A program made the position numbers and the translations under genes. DNA of 64,000 bases from Trichostrongylus colubriformis (Eukaryota > Nematoda > Chromadorea > Rhabditida > Trichostrongylidae). Of the stretch, positions 1-11,200 are shown in pieces. Every line of letters starts with the position of its first letter. Within the stretch, counting starts at the first letter, position 1. A model generated the notes under the pieces. That model was not told the origin of the DNA. It saw nothing but the letters and a program-made list of their open reading frames with translations, and searched no databases. The stretch covers positions 30,395,274 to 30,459,273 of the forward strand of contig OZ022257.1 of NCBI GenBank assembly GCA_963978905.1, given 5' to 3'.

Positions 1-1269
1 ATATGGTAGTTTGGAAGCCACAGCACGCGAGTCGGACGTTTTCGCGCAAAATCAGTGCGATTTTCTTGTTCAGGGGATCAAACTACCCTGTGGGACATGT
101 TTTCAGTAATTCGAGAATTTGACTAAGTTTCGGGAAAATTCTTGGATTATTGGGTGGCAATCCAATCAACAAAGGAGAAGTCGTCGATCTTTGCCGGGCA
201 AATGCTCTTATTTGACGATTGCTACGAACATTTTTTTGTCATAGGCATCTGTAATAGATATGTTTGGATAACCTTTGTCATGGTTAATGGCTTCTTTATA
301 GAAAGTTTCAAAAAATATTACTTACGGCATGGCATGACCACCCCTAATTTTCCGAAGTTGAACCGAAAACTCGGCTTGGCTAAAAATTTGCACAGAGAGG
401 TGATTAGACCTCCAGAGCGCGGATATCATTACCTTTTGCGAATTAACGTCGAATTCGCATTCAATACCATATGGGAGTCTGCTCAATAAAAAAAAGCTGG
501 ATCGCGGAGTTTACTGTGGGCTTGAAGATAGGAATAGTGAGGTTCAGAGAGAAGGGATATCACACTCACTGTACATAACAACATTTTTGGGTATGTTTCC
601 CAAACATAAAAGAGGATTATAAAAAGGAGAATATGAATGCATTCAAAGTAATCGATCGGGCATTATATTTGCGAAAAAAGCTTACCATTTGAACCTGCCT
701 GATGCCAAAAGGATCATCATCAAAATGTGGTAATATCAAAGTGGAAGTGTTTTCTGTAGTCAGTAGAAAAAATAACAAATTGCAAAAGCAAAAATTTCTT
801 AAGGATTCCAACCATCGTCTTCAGTTTATGGAGGAGACCGTTTCCTCTCCGCCAGGTGGCTACTAGTAGTCTATTCGCTTGCAATGTGTTTAAACCGACT
901 TTCGTCGAAAGGCGGCCTTGTAACCCTGCTGAAAGAGTAGTTCTGCAAATTTGGAATGCAGATTCGAGATCAGCGTCCAAAACTACGTCGAATCATAAGT
1001 ATTCCATTCCGAATTGTCACTTCGACCCCGGTTCCTTCCCCATGTAAGCAGACGCTTATCGAGTTTTCTGGTGAAGGCCAAGTCTGATAGGAAGCCAGTG
1101 ATAAGAGTAATGAGTATATCACAAAAATGATAATCACGGAATTCTGTTGCTGTTTCTTCTCGTCCGTCTGGTTTCCAGTGTCGCCACAATATCTTCACTT
1201 CAGTGTATGCTTGAATGTGGAGCGATATTCGAAGGCAGTGACAGGGGTAGTTCGGACCGAAGTGAAACA
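1..1269. other. No recognisable gene
   Basis: An open frame at 142-489 begins with TTG, not ATG, and has no domain I know. Nothing else was seen. Confidence 0.6.
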
Positions 1270-1400
1270 TTTGCTGGATATGGATGTCAAGTTGCTCGGT
1301 AGTGCAGCAATGAAGAAAAAACGGAATGAAACGTTCAAAAACCCGAGGATCAGGGTTCCATTGTTGATTCGGTCGCTAGGGAGATGGGTCATTTTGTCAT
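1270..1400 (-). repeat. Dispersed repeat R1, copy 1
   Basis: On - it contains GAATCAACAATGGAACCCTG, then CTCGGGTTTTTGAACGTTTC and CCGTTTTTTCTTCATTG. It matches 5,575-5,760, 30,340-30,470 and 48,395-48,560 in the same order. Confidence 0.5.
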
Positions 1401-2227
1401 CAGCATATGCGGTCGCGTCAAGTACGGGGCACCGCGCGACAGCCTTCGCGACGATTTCCAAGCCCTAGCCCCTCCCCTCTCAAAACTGTGGATATCTTCA
1501 AGAACCAATGAATGCTTCTACAATTGGGTTGTGACAGCCATGCATTTTGTGAACCAAAAAGATTGAGCACAGCATTTTAAGGAAAAAGTTCGAGGAAATT
1601 GATTTCTTCTGAGATCATGTTCCCGGGAGATGGTTCCAGACAGTACCAATCGAGAGCTGATATGGATGCCAGTTAGGACCTTCACGATCACTGAGGAGAA
1701 GGAAAGCAAAGAACAGGCTGTTCGATACTTTTGAATGTGCATATTGAACAGTTCTGAAAATCTCCCGTCACAGCCAGCTTCTAAGCGCGCACCTTTCCGT
1801 TTCGTAAATATTCGATACGCGTCCGGGTAGCTAGATAGCTAGGGTGCAAGCCAGAGGCGGGCATGGATATAAAAGGCGGCTGTCGCTAGAAAGGGTGCTT
1901 CCTCCGCAGTCAAGCGCTCGCTCTTCAACGAGAATTCCGCCTTACAATCAGATAGTGTGTCTAAAATCTTGAAGCACGTAGCACAAGGAGGTGGGGTTGC
2001 AGGGTGCTTGGAGGCACCAGTAGCCATATTTTGGTTTTAGGGTGGAGAAATGTGTTATTTACTTATAGAGTGAGCGACAGGGATCCAAGACACTGTGTGG
2101 TGCAGCTCTAACTGGAAGGCGCGTTCCATCAAGGAAGATCTTGCAGATAATGAAGCGCTTTTCGAAGGCAGCCCCTGCGCTTGCAAGAGCACGTATGTGA
2201 AGTATAGAATTCAAAGGGGTCTTCTAC
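1401..2227. other. No recognisable feature
   Basis: Moderately AT-rich DNA with only short open frames on both strands. Confidence 0.6.
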
Positions 2228-2645
2228 AAAAAAACGAGTATTTCTAATTTATGTTGTATTTGCCTAATGTGTGCGAAACTTCACGCGAACAGATGTGAAT
2301 CCGGGTAAGATACAGCACCACCGAACCTCGGCCGGGTGGGCGGGGCCTCCGTGCAAGTGTCCACCCCGTCGTCCGCCGCGGTCGGAGAAGCATTGTAACA
2401 GAAAACAGATTGTAACAGGAACAGAAAAATACGAAAACAGTCCCACTCTCCGTACTCAGCCGCAGCGGACGACAGGACGAAGCTTTCCCTCGGAGGCCAC
2501 GCCCACGTCGAGAATCTGGGGAGCTGTGCCTTAGCCGAATTCCCCCTTTTCCTGTGAGACATTGCATGCCGCCCTTATTGGGCAAGTGCAAAATGAATAT
2601 CTTGGTAACAAAGAAACTCACTCTTCCGTGGACGATTCCTTCAAT
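2228..2645. mobile_element. GC-rich foldback family, copy 1
   Basis: Almost entirely palindromic. The right end carries the family signature CCGTGGACGATTCCTTCAA; inside are GTTGTATTTGCCTAATG, CGGGTGGGCGGGGCCTCCG and CCACCCCGTCGTCCGCCGC, with the inverse in the right half. The left signature has decayed. Open frames on both strands reflect the palindrome. Confidence 0.75.
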
Positions 2646-2800
2646 GACTCACTTTTCCTGCGTGTCTCAAGGGTTGATGGTTCGATCGGAGTCAAAGAGA
2701 AGGTGTAATATTTTTGGTTTCTGGGAGGGTTACTTTATCGTCACTCGTGATTATTAGTTCCTCTGTGAATTGGAAGATCTATTTCATTGGCTTTGCCGAG

Positions 2801-4191
2801 CATCATGCAGGGTCAAGCCTCCGTTGAGGAATCCTCAACAGGGGGGTCGTATTTGGTCCGCTAGGAGGGGGGGGGTCGTAATTGTTGAGGTAGGCAGTGA
2901 TCAGCAGAATTTCTCAGGCTTAGGGTCTAAAGTGTAAGGGGAGAAGTGATTAAATTGACTGAATGGGTTCGAACCCAAAACTAGTTTAACTTAATAACCA
3001 TGGAAACCTCATGCATGGCGCAATCCACAACGAAACCGGCCAGTACCAATAACTCTTTCGTTGGTCCGCTGACACTGAAACGACGTACAGAAACACCTCC
3101 GGAATTCACCGATAAGCCATGGAAAGCGATATCTATCAGCGGGTACCACCGTGGATGGACACTCCAGAAACAATGGGATGAAAGCGGAAAATTAGCTGAT
3201 ATGGACTTCTTCCATATTACTACGATCGCAAGTACGTAATCTAGTGTTGGCGGCCACTATGCAGACCGGAAAAACGTTTGTATTCATTGAGAATGTGGAT
3301 GAAATCCTGATGCCTGGCGCATCCCACAGAGAAGCTGACCGACGCTTCTCGCCTTTCCACTAGGCCTCCGAGAGCGAAGGATGCATACTGGAAAAATTTC
3401 AGTAACAACGAATCGATTTTTGGGAAGATTCATGGAAAGATCTCGCAAATTCGACGAAAAAAGCTTTCCTCAACTGGCTTTTTTGAACTTTTCTTGCTTC
3501 GTTTTGAAGATATGGCATAGCTCAGGTAGTCATTCGAAAGCGACAGCCTAGCAGACCCTGCTTCACCAAAACGAACTCATGCGGTTGAGTTTGAAGGAAG
3601 CTATGGCCATTTCCGTGTAACACTTCGAAATTTTCCTCAACTAATCCTCAACTGGAATTCCATATCGAGAACTAAGCAACCATTGAGGAAAGCAAGCGGC
3701 CAATAGATAGGTCTAAGGGAGTTATTAGGTAGACACTTTACAGCTGTTTGAAAGATGGGCTCTAGGTAAAGTTTGAAGTGTTTTAATAATGTCGGAATTT
3801 AGTATGGGGAAGACACCGCGCTCCTTCAATCGCCGCGTCGCAGCCGTCGCCTGACATGAGATCCTAAACTTCTGTAGATGTGTAGGGTATTCTGGATTAT
3901 TATTTGTAATTGTTCGATTATGAGATAGAAGCATGATCCGATCTGTAATCTAGGATTCATAGTTTATATATTGGTGTATATTATTGGGAATTCCACCTGT
4001 ACCACATATTTTTCGGGTTTTTGCGTCCATTTAGTTGTATATTGGTGATTAGTAATCAAAAAATCAAAAAATGCTAATTTGATGGGTTCTGTGCAAAAAG
4101 AGGGGGGGGGTCGTATTGGGGCCCCCTTTTCGGTGGGGGGTCGTATTTTTTGAAAATTTTCCTCAACTGGACGCTTGACCCTGGCATCATG
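2801..4191. mobile_element. 1.4-kb TIR element with repeated GGGGGGTCGTATT motif
   Basis: Ends CATCATGCAGGGTCAAGC and, inverted, GCTTGACCCTGGCATCATG, followed inward by the Cs/Gs of GTTGAGGAA. Four G-run motifs of the GGGGGGTCGTA type lie near the two ends (about 2,841; 2,868; 4,102; 4,135), all on the same strand. An open frame at 3,000-3,239 (METSCMAQSTTKPASTNNSF...) is inside it and not recognised. Confidence 0.6.
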
Positions 4192-5069
4192 GGCCCCCAA
4201 GCCACGCATTCTTCTGCGCACACGAGAGGGTGTGATATTGATGCTCAAAGATCGAAGCACATCAGGGGAAACTTTCACATATAATTGCAATTTCAAGCCA
4301 AGTTCGAAAATTTTAGGAAGTTAGCAAATTCGATGCAGGCGCTGTAATAGCACTGACTTCAAGTGTACAGTGAGAAGAGGATAGTAAGTCGATCTTGGTG
4401 TTTATAACGTATAATCGCCATCTACTACGCCATGAGAGTTGGTTTGATTTTGCACTCAGGATTGAAGGCACCGGAAGAGGTGGGGAGAAAAGGGTAAATG
4501 GAGAGAAATGCTCGCCTTGAAACGGATATTCCAGGGCAGAAAATATGATCGGTAGCGAAACATGGGTCCAATGTGACGTTATGGTCATATTCGCGATCTC
4601 TTGCGCATCATTGCGAACATCACACATCACCTTTCCGAGTTACTTGCTGTACGAGACGTTGCTGCAGGATAACGTTATTGTCGCTACGGGCGCATACCTT
4701 TCATATAGTAGACAATGTGAAATAACTGAAATACAAACAATGGCGAACAAGTGAAACAATGAAAAGGAGTATAGGCGAATGGGTGATTAAAAAAAGTTCA
4801 TGATAAAATCCAGTTCGAGTAGTACACTATGAGTAGACTGAAAAATATGACATTATAATTTACGCTGGGCACGATGCCGAGAGTCGGGAGTGCAATTGCG
4901 GCAATCTGAACAAATTGCAGGTGTGCAGGTGTTTACACCGACGCAAAATTGCTCCCTGTGGTGTCTTTAAGTTACAGCATAAAATGAACTTTCTTCTCAT
5001 CATCATTATTATAATCACGCAATGGTATGTCTAGCGCTCTGCTACTACTACTACTCACCACACTACACT

Positions 5070-5096
5070 CACGAGCCCACGTACTGTGGGCTCGTG
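5070..5096. repeat. Perfect 11-bp hairpin
   Basis: CACGAGCCCAC-GTACT-GTGGGCTCGTG, a perfect stem with a 5-nt loop, GC-rich in AT-rich surroundings. No gene adjoins it. Confidence 0.7.
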
Positions 5097-5574
5097 AAAT
5101 ATATCAGATGTAAGCTGGGCTCTTATAACTGTTGATTCTACCAGCAAAATATGAATTTTCGAGATTTACCTAGTCAATGATGTGCTCGAGATTAAAGACA
5201 TCATTAGGGGTAATGCGGTAATGGAGAAATCCCTACAAGAAGTCACTTACATTGTAGTCCTGGGCCTAGGAAGGCTATCTGTGGCGAATCCTGGTGAAAA
5301 AGCGCCCATCCAAGCTGTAGAAACCCTGCAAAGCGCCGCAATCATGCAGCCGTTCCGCCTCTAGGACACAGCGGTCCCGCCTCCCGATGACGTAATTCCC
5401 GATTGATTGGGGTGGGAGCGGCCAAGGAGATGAGGCTGGATCGGGGGTTTTGCGGCGCGCTTTAGCAGCTTTAGCTTGAAACTCCCTCAAAAAAATAGAT
5501 GTTGTCGTATTTACATTCCGCTGTGTTTACTTGGCAACATGCCAAAGGAAAACTAGATCAGACTACTTCTCTCT

Positions 5575-5760
5575 TGACGGACAGGTCGTCAGCGTCGAGA
5601 ATCAACAGTGGAAGGGGGGTCCTATTTCTCGGGTTTTGGGCCACTTCCATCCGTTTTTTCTCCACTATCCTGTTACTAGGCATCTCGACTTTCATATGCA
5701 CTATTTCCTTTACTTTTCGTTCGACTTTCCCCTAATGCTTCCTTTAAGTCGATGTACTCG
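5575..5760 (+). repeat. Dispersed repeat R1, copy 2
   Basis: GTCGAGAATCAACAGTGG, GGGGGTCCTATTTCTCGG, CCGTTTTTTCTCCACTATCC and TTACTTTTCGTTCGACTTTC. Highly similar to the copy before NHR exon 2. Confidence 0.6.
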
Positions 5761-6366
5761 ATATGAAGTCGCTTCATGTCGACCCCCACAAGGTTTATTT
5801 TCAAGGCTGAAATGTCCAGAACGGAATTTGTTGAGCCATTGTCGTACGGTGCTTTCTCCAACACTATTCGTTCCCCCCGCACTTGGTTAATGTAGTTTAA
5901 GAAAAATATCGTCCGAAGCCGCTCTTTTGACGTGCTTCGAAAGGCTTTGGGAAAGGTGGTTCACCAAGCAATGGTGAAACGGCAATTTGTGTGGAAGGGC
6001 ATACCATCAGATAGCGCGAAAAATTCTCCTCAGGATGCGCTACTGAGACGTAAGGGAGAACGAGTTTTTAGTCAGCAGTGAATGTGCAAAAAGTAGTAAC
6101 GCGAATACGAAACGCTGAGAGCTTTGCGGACAACCTATGTAATACCAACCACGATAGTCCATCTCCTCCTACCTTCTACGATTTTTTGTTGGTTTCCCAG
6201 TACACCCCCCTGTTCAGCATTTTTGAACAGTGTCCCAGTACATCGCAGTTCTTTCGGTGCTTCATCATTTTTAAAACCTTCCAAAAAGCGAAGTTATTGA
6301 AAGGCATCATCCTCTCGCTGGTCAGCCTATACATAGTAGTTCCAATTCGTGCTCTGCAAGTATCTA

Positions 6367-7382
6367 TTGGGTCATTCCATAGGTAATGACGTTTCTTTCA
6401 AGCAAAAATTTATGTATAAAATTAAATATTTCCGCAAGATGCTACAAATCTTTTGGAAGAGAATTTTCTGTTCTACAAACTGATGTGCTCAATTTTTTTG
6501 TAGTTCACAATGTGGCAGATTTCCAGGCTGGCGAAAGGTAGGTCTAGCCGACAAAAATTGACCAAACCGGCAATTAACTAAAACACTATATTTCACTTCA
6601 GGAGAATCAACCAATCATGTGTCCCGTACTTCTGAAAGTTCCAATACTTGGTTGATCGAGAAGTCGCGTCGTTATTTTCTTAAATCCTATTTCCGAAAGC
6701 ACTCATTTTCATTCAAAAAGGAGTTTTTCTTTCAAATTCCTTGCTCAGCGATGTTTAAAAGACCATTCGAAAGACTTTTTTCTGCTCTATCGAAATCATG
6801 CTCCGATTTTGTCTTAGCTGCGATTCAGATATGATTTTAACACCATGTAATAGTAGTCCACTTGACATTTTTTCACAATGTATTTCTTCATTAGAAAGTT
6901 ATTAAATCCGATCAATGGTATTTCCCCGTTCCTACTCACTACCTCTTCTTAACATTTCACCGCTCATCTAGCGGTCCGGTTGATAGAATTTTCTTGTCCT
7001 GATTCGACGAAGTTGTCAAAAATCACCGAGTTGTGGCGCAAAAACCGAATTCGGAAAAGAACGACGCAACTTCTCGATCATCAATTGGTGGAATTTACAG
7101 AGGAGGTCAGGGCTAAGTACAATACACATAATTAGTTGACTTTTTCGGAGCGAAAGATAATGTTCTAGTTAATTGCAGGTTTGGTCATTTTTTGTTGACT
7201 AGACCTACCCCTTCGTCAACCTGGAAATCGGCCCCACAATGACCGATATAGAATTTGAGCACATCAGTTTGTAGAGCAGAAAATTCTCTTTTGAATGATA
7301 TATGACGTGCTGCAAAAACATGTATTTTTACGGAAAAATCTTTGCTTGAAAAAAAAACGACACTACTTATGGAATGACCCAA
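6367..7382 (+). mobile_element. 1-kb foldback MITE with TTGGGTCATTCCATA ends, copy 1
   Basis: TA at both ends (6,365-6,366 and 7,383-7,384). The arms fold back over most of the element: for example the block around 6,527-6,600 (GGCTGGCGAAAGGTAGGTC) returns inverted at about 7,140-7,225. No coding capacity was recognised; mariner-type tips. Confidence 0.87.
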
Positions 7383-7409
7383 TATTTAACTTTATACACC
7401 AGTAATTGG

Positions 7410-7700
7410 ATGAGACCTCCTCCATACTTTTTGTCACTGGCGCCAACGGCGGCGATTGAGTGCGCACCACCGGCAGCCTTGTAACTCTACCAGTAACTGA
7501 ATTTGTGGCGAGATTCGGATTTGGCGAGTACCTCGCCACAGTGTCAACCGCGACAGGATTCGCGTGAGCTCTCACCACGATCCCTATGGTTCGGTCGAGC
7601 GTTATAAATTGAGCTCGTCGCAATAGTGCCGGTGCCGACGGCAGCGGACACTCGACTGTTACTGGCGCCGGTTACGCAAAGTATGAAAGCGGCCTAATAG
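7410..7700. repeat. GC-rich inverted repeat beside the 1-kb MITE
   Basis: GTCACTGGCGCCAACGGC on one side reappears in similar but inverted context as CTGTTACTGGCGCCGGTTAC; GTGGCGAG...CTCGCCAC forms an inner hairpin (about 7,504-7,541). No gene was recognised. Confidence 0.4.
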
Positions 7701-8035
7701 CTTATCTCTACCAGGGCCGCCTGGTCTTTCTTCGCTTTCTTTTTCCCCTTCCCCCGCCTCCCCTTTTCCGTACTTACCGCCCAAAACCTCAAAACCAATC
7801 CTTTTTGAACTCGCTGTTTCAGCGAAAAAACTCCCATCATTCTCTACTGCTTCCTCTTTGGCGTTACTTCCAGTCTTCCTTACATTTTCCCTCTACCCTC
7901 GCAATCCCTTTCATTTCATGCATTATTTATTTATTCATCGTATGTTCTATTTTACGCCTTTTTCACACATTTCTGCTCACATCAATACTGATTTCTCTTG
8001 TTGTTACACGTATGTCAGTTATGGGCAAAGGCTTC

Positions 8036-8109
8036 GGTCTCCGACGGGTCTCGAACTCGCACTCTATGCTCTCCGGGCATATATGCTAATCCATTACACT
8101 ACCGAGACC
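8036..8109 (-). repeat. tRNA-derived sequence, copy 1
   Basis: On the - strand it begins GGGTCTCGGTAGTGTAATGG, has a TATGC/GCATA stem around a 7-nt loop, then GAGTTCGAGACCC, and ends GGAGACC, which pairs with the start. The T stem is poor and loop position 33 is not T, so a pseudogene or SINE head is likelier than a working tRNA. Confidence 0.45.
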
Positions 8110-8187
8110 CTTTGAACTCATATTGGCTTCTGAATGGTATATTTACCATATAAGCACTCACACGTATAACGTGTTGAGCCGGTTGGT

Positions 8188-8245
8188 CAATATCGGCATC
8201 GAACCGTGAAGCTGAAAGCTTAACGGTTTAATGGCGATATTGGCT
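8188..8245. repeat. Imperfect hairpin of about 58 bp
   Basis: CAATATCGGCATCGAACCGT...AAGCT pairs with the inverse (AGCTTAACGGTTTAATGGCG then ATATTG) with few mismatches. The stretch CATCGAA(C/T)CGTGAAGCTGAAAGC recurs at 35,523-35,549. Confidence 0.6.
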
Positions 8246-11200
8246 TTCTTTTGCACTTTTCATAATCCAGGTGTGATGTAATAAAATGTTCCGTTCGCAT
8301 CTGGAGTTCAAGTCCCGCCCCATTGTCCCTCAGCGTATCCAGGCGTTCCGCTCGTCTGGGGCTCGATGAATTGTACTAGACTAGAAGGACAAAACGGAAA
8401 CAGATACTGTGCATAGGCTGGCTCCGGCAAGTTATTGTCTGAGCACAATTCAAATGCCATCCCACCTATGAATATAAGCAGAATGCATGGCGCATATGGA
8501 GAAAGTGTTGAAATATTTGCCATTCCACTATTTATTTTTCGATTATCAACCTCAACATCCTTGTTTGTTTGAAATCCTTCTCCTCTTTCTTCGCTCTTCC
8601 CCGCTACTTCTTCTCACAAAGTTACTGCCACTTTCTCATGTCTACCCTTCCTCTACCTATGTCTAGTATTGCACTGTGGAATGTCCTTGCCTTTTCATGT
8701 GCCCCTTTCCATTGCTCCGGTTAATCGCCTTCTCTGATCCTTCCACTCCCTCTGCTTCAGGGTGTTGAGAAATCACTACTACCTGTACCCAACCCTTGCC
8801 TTCCCTCCCTTTCGTGCTTTCTTCATTGATCTCCATCACGACCGTTCCGTCCCTCATACAATCGTTCCTCCGCCTTCTTTCACCCTGCCGCAGTGAACAT
8901 TCTCATGTTCGGTCCCTTCGCTGCTGTGGCATCTCGCGAGCGTGTTACGTATGCGAGTGTGTGTGTGTGTATGTGTGCGTTGAATATCAGCCTCAGTGTT
9001 TCTGTTTACGCTTTCGTCGTCTGCTGCCTCCATGAATGCCACGATGTTTCAATCGTGGGTTTCCGCATGCCCTCCACGATTGCTCCTATCCCGTCGACTC
9101 CCACACGCACTTCGTCGCCACCGATGTTGCGCTCTCTCCAACCAGAGATCGATCCAACGTCCTCTCTCTCATTTTTTCGCCCCGCACAACCAATTTTCGT
9201 TCCTGCCGGGCACAGCACCCGCACAACTGCCGCCGACCCCGCACAGGCTGTGACACACTTGTTTCTGAGTTTCAATGCAATTGCAGTTGTAGGGCATACA
9301 ACTACAAAATAGGACTTGAAATCACTGAAAATCTACATCTTTTCTGTTGTAAATACAACGCCAGCTCGCGGTCTCAGCACCGGATACCCTGAAGCTGGTA
9401 CAGGATGATGTCATCTTTTCATCATTTCCTGCTTAGATTTCTGAAGGTTTCTCTGTCCTTTTTTCTGATTCCTCTGCCTACCCTACCTTTCCATTTAATC
9501 CACTTCCTATGTTCCTTCACCTCATCACAAAACTTGTCAGCGTCATTTTTTTCGAACTTTTCACATCTTCTAATTTGAATGTGCTGTTTGACTTCAGTAA
9601 GTATTTATTTTTTTCTTTCCTATTTCTCATTATTGAGCGTATTCCTTCTTTTTCAACGCATGCTCTGATTCCGCAGTAATGAGTCCCATTCATCACCGCT
9701 CAGGCAGTCTCAGCGTATGATACCTCTTCATGCTAAACTAAGCTATTTAGAATTGGGATACACTCGTTCGACCAGTGTTTGCGGCTTTTCAATTCCTGAT
9801 TATCTTACTATTACGCTATGCGGAAAAGGAGAGCAGTATAATGAGTCAGTGCACCTAATAATAGGCCCACATCCAATCCAAAGTGGCTGTGAGTTGGGGA
9901 TGCATATTTTACCTATTCCTAGGAAAGAAAAGTGCTTCAAAGTGGGTAAACCACGTCTGCCTTCTTTCCCATTATCCCCATGGCGCCCGTAGCATCGTTC
10001 TGCATGGGGTGTAAAACTGGTCTGTTTTTTATCCTTTTTCATGTAGTGGATTATCTCGAATTGCTAATCCCAGTTTTCAATGGGGAAAAACCAATCACAG
10101 AATTGTGCAAGGATTAAAACGGGTGCGCCACATCGATGAGGGATGGAACCTTCGGCCTCCAGGGTGCTTCAATGAGCGTTAAATTCTTATGCGAGACCCA
10201 AACAGATTTGAACTAGGAAGATACTGCAAATTTTTACCACGCCCACGCACCTCATCTTCATTTTTGACCCCTTTTTATTTTCGTTTTTTCTCCACCGACT
10301 TGGGCACTGACGTTTACCTTATGAGCTATAACCACCATTAAGACTCCTCTGAGCTTCGGCGGAGATTTCGCGTAAGTGAGGCTCGCTTGCAGTGATGTAC
10401 TTGATGTACTCCATACATTCCATTTTTTGCTTTTTTTAACTGCCCCGTAGGGAATTTTTTGAGTGTTTTCCAGAGCTTCAGATGTCAGCATTTCATTTCT
10501 CGTACATGTTTATTTGCCACGGCTTGATTTCTAATCACTTTCCCTCCTGTAACTTCCCATTTTCACCTCCTCTGACTGTGCCTATTATTATCGGAAGTTC
10601 TGAATGTCTCTCCTTGAAATCTTGCACTTTTCTCAACTACGTTCAAAATGTCTTGTTGTAATTACTTTTTATAGGAATTGAAGTGACCACCTGATTCTAA
10701 GCAGCGGATTTCGATCGATTTGTATTCTCCGATTCTCAATCGATCGTGTCGTTGTCAGCAGTTCGGTGATAAGCAATCATTCGTGCGTTTCGTTCTTTTT
10801 TCGCGCAGTGTGGTCGAGAATTCACATGACATATCTGCTGCCACAACTGCGCCTCTCAACATATTGTAATCTGTGGCTACTTGAAGATATTCCTTTTCTC
10901 GTCAGTGGTTCACTGACTGACATCCTGCCAGGATCTTCGTCGCCATTGCCATTGTTATCCTTGGCGTAATTGTGTAAATGTGTGCTGGTTTTCCTCTCAA
11001 CGTCATTTGGCCTTCTGTCTAAACCGCATTTCTCCGTCGCCACACTTACTGAAAGTAACTACTGGCGTTTCTGGGTCAGGGGTTTTCAAAGGACCAGAGT
11101 GGCAGTGAATTGACCTTCAAGATACCATGAGGGCCACGATCTGTTCTGGCTCTCTTTGGTTTATTTATGGAAATCAAATGTATGGGACTTATTCACGACA

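Larger units (their letters stand above)
4192..6366. other. Gene-free apart from repeat R1 and a hairpin
   Basis: Contains the hairpin at 5,070 and R1 copy 2. The frame at 6,078-6,386 is hydrophobic but unrecognised. Confidence 0.6.

Noticed and set aside
142..489. A 115-codon open frame near the window start
   Set aside because: Starts with TTG, has no recognised domain, signal or splice context.
8036..8109. A functional tRNA-Ser gene on the minus strand
   Set aside because: Poor T stem, C at loop position 33, and a diverged sister copy at 32,932 indicate a repeat.
8796..9392. Overlapping open frames in all three plus frames
   Set aside because: The stretch is C/T-rich, which lowers stop frequency in every frame; no frame shows a domain.
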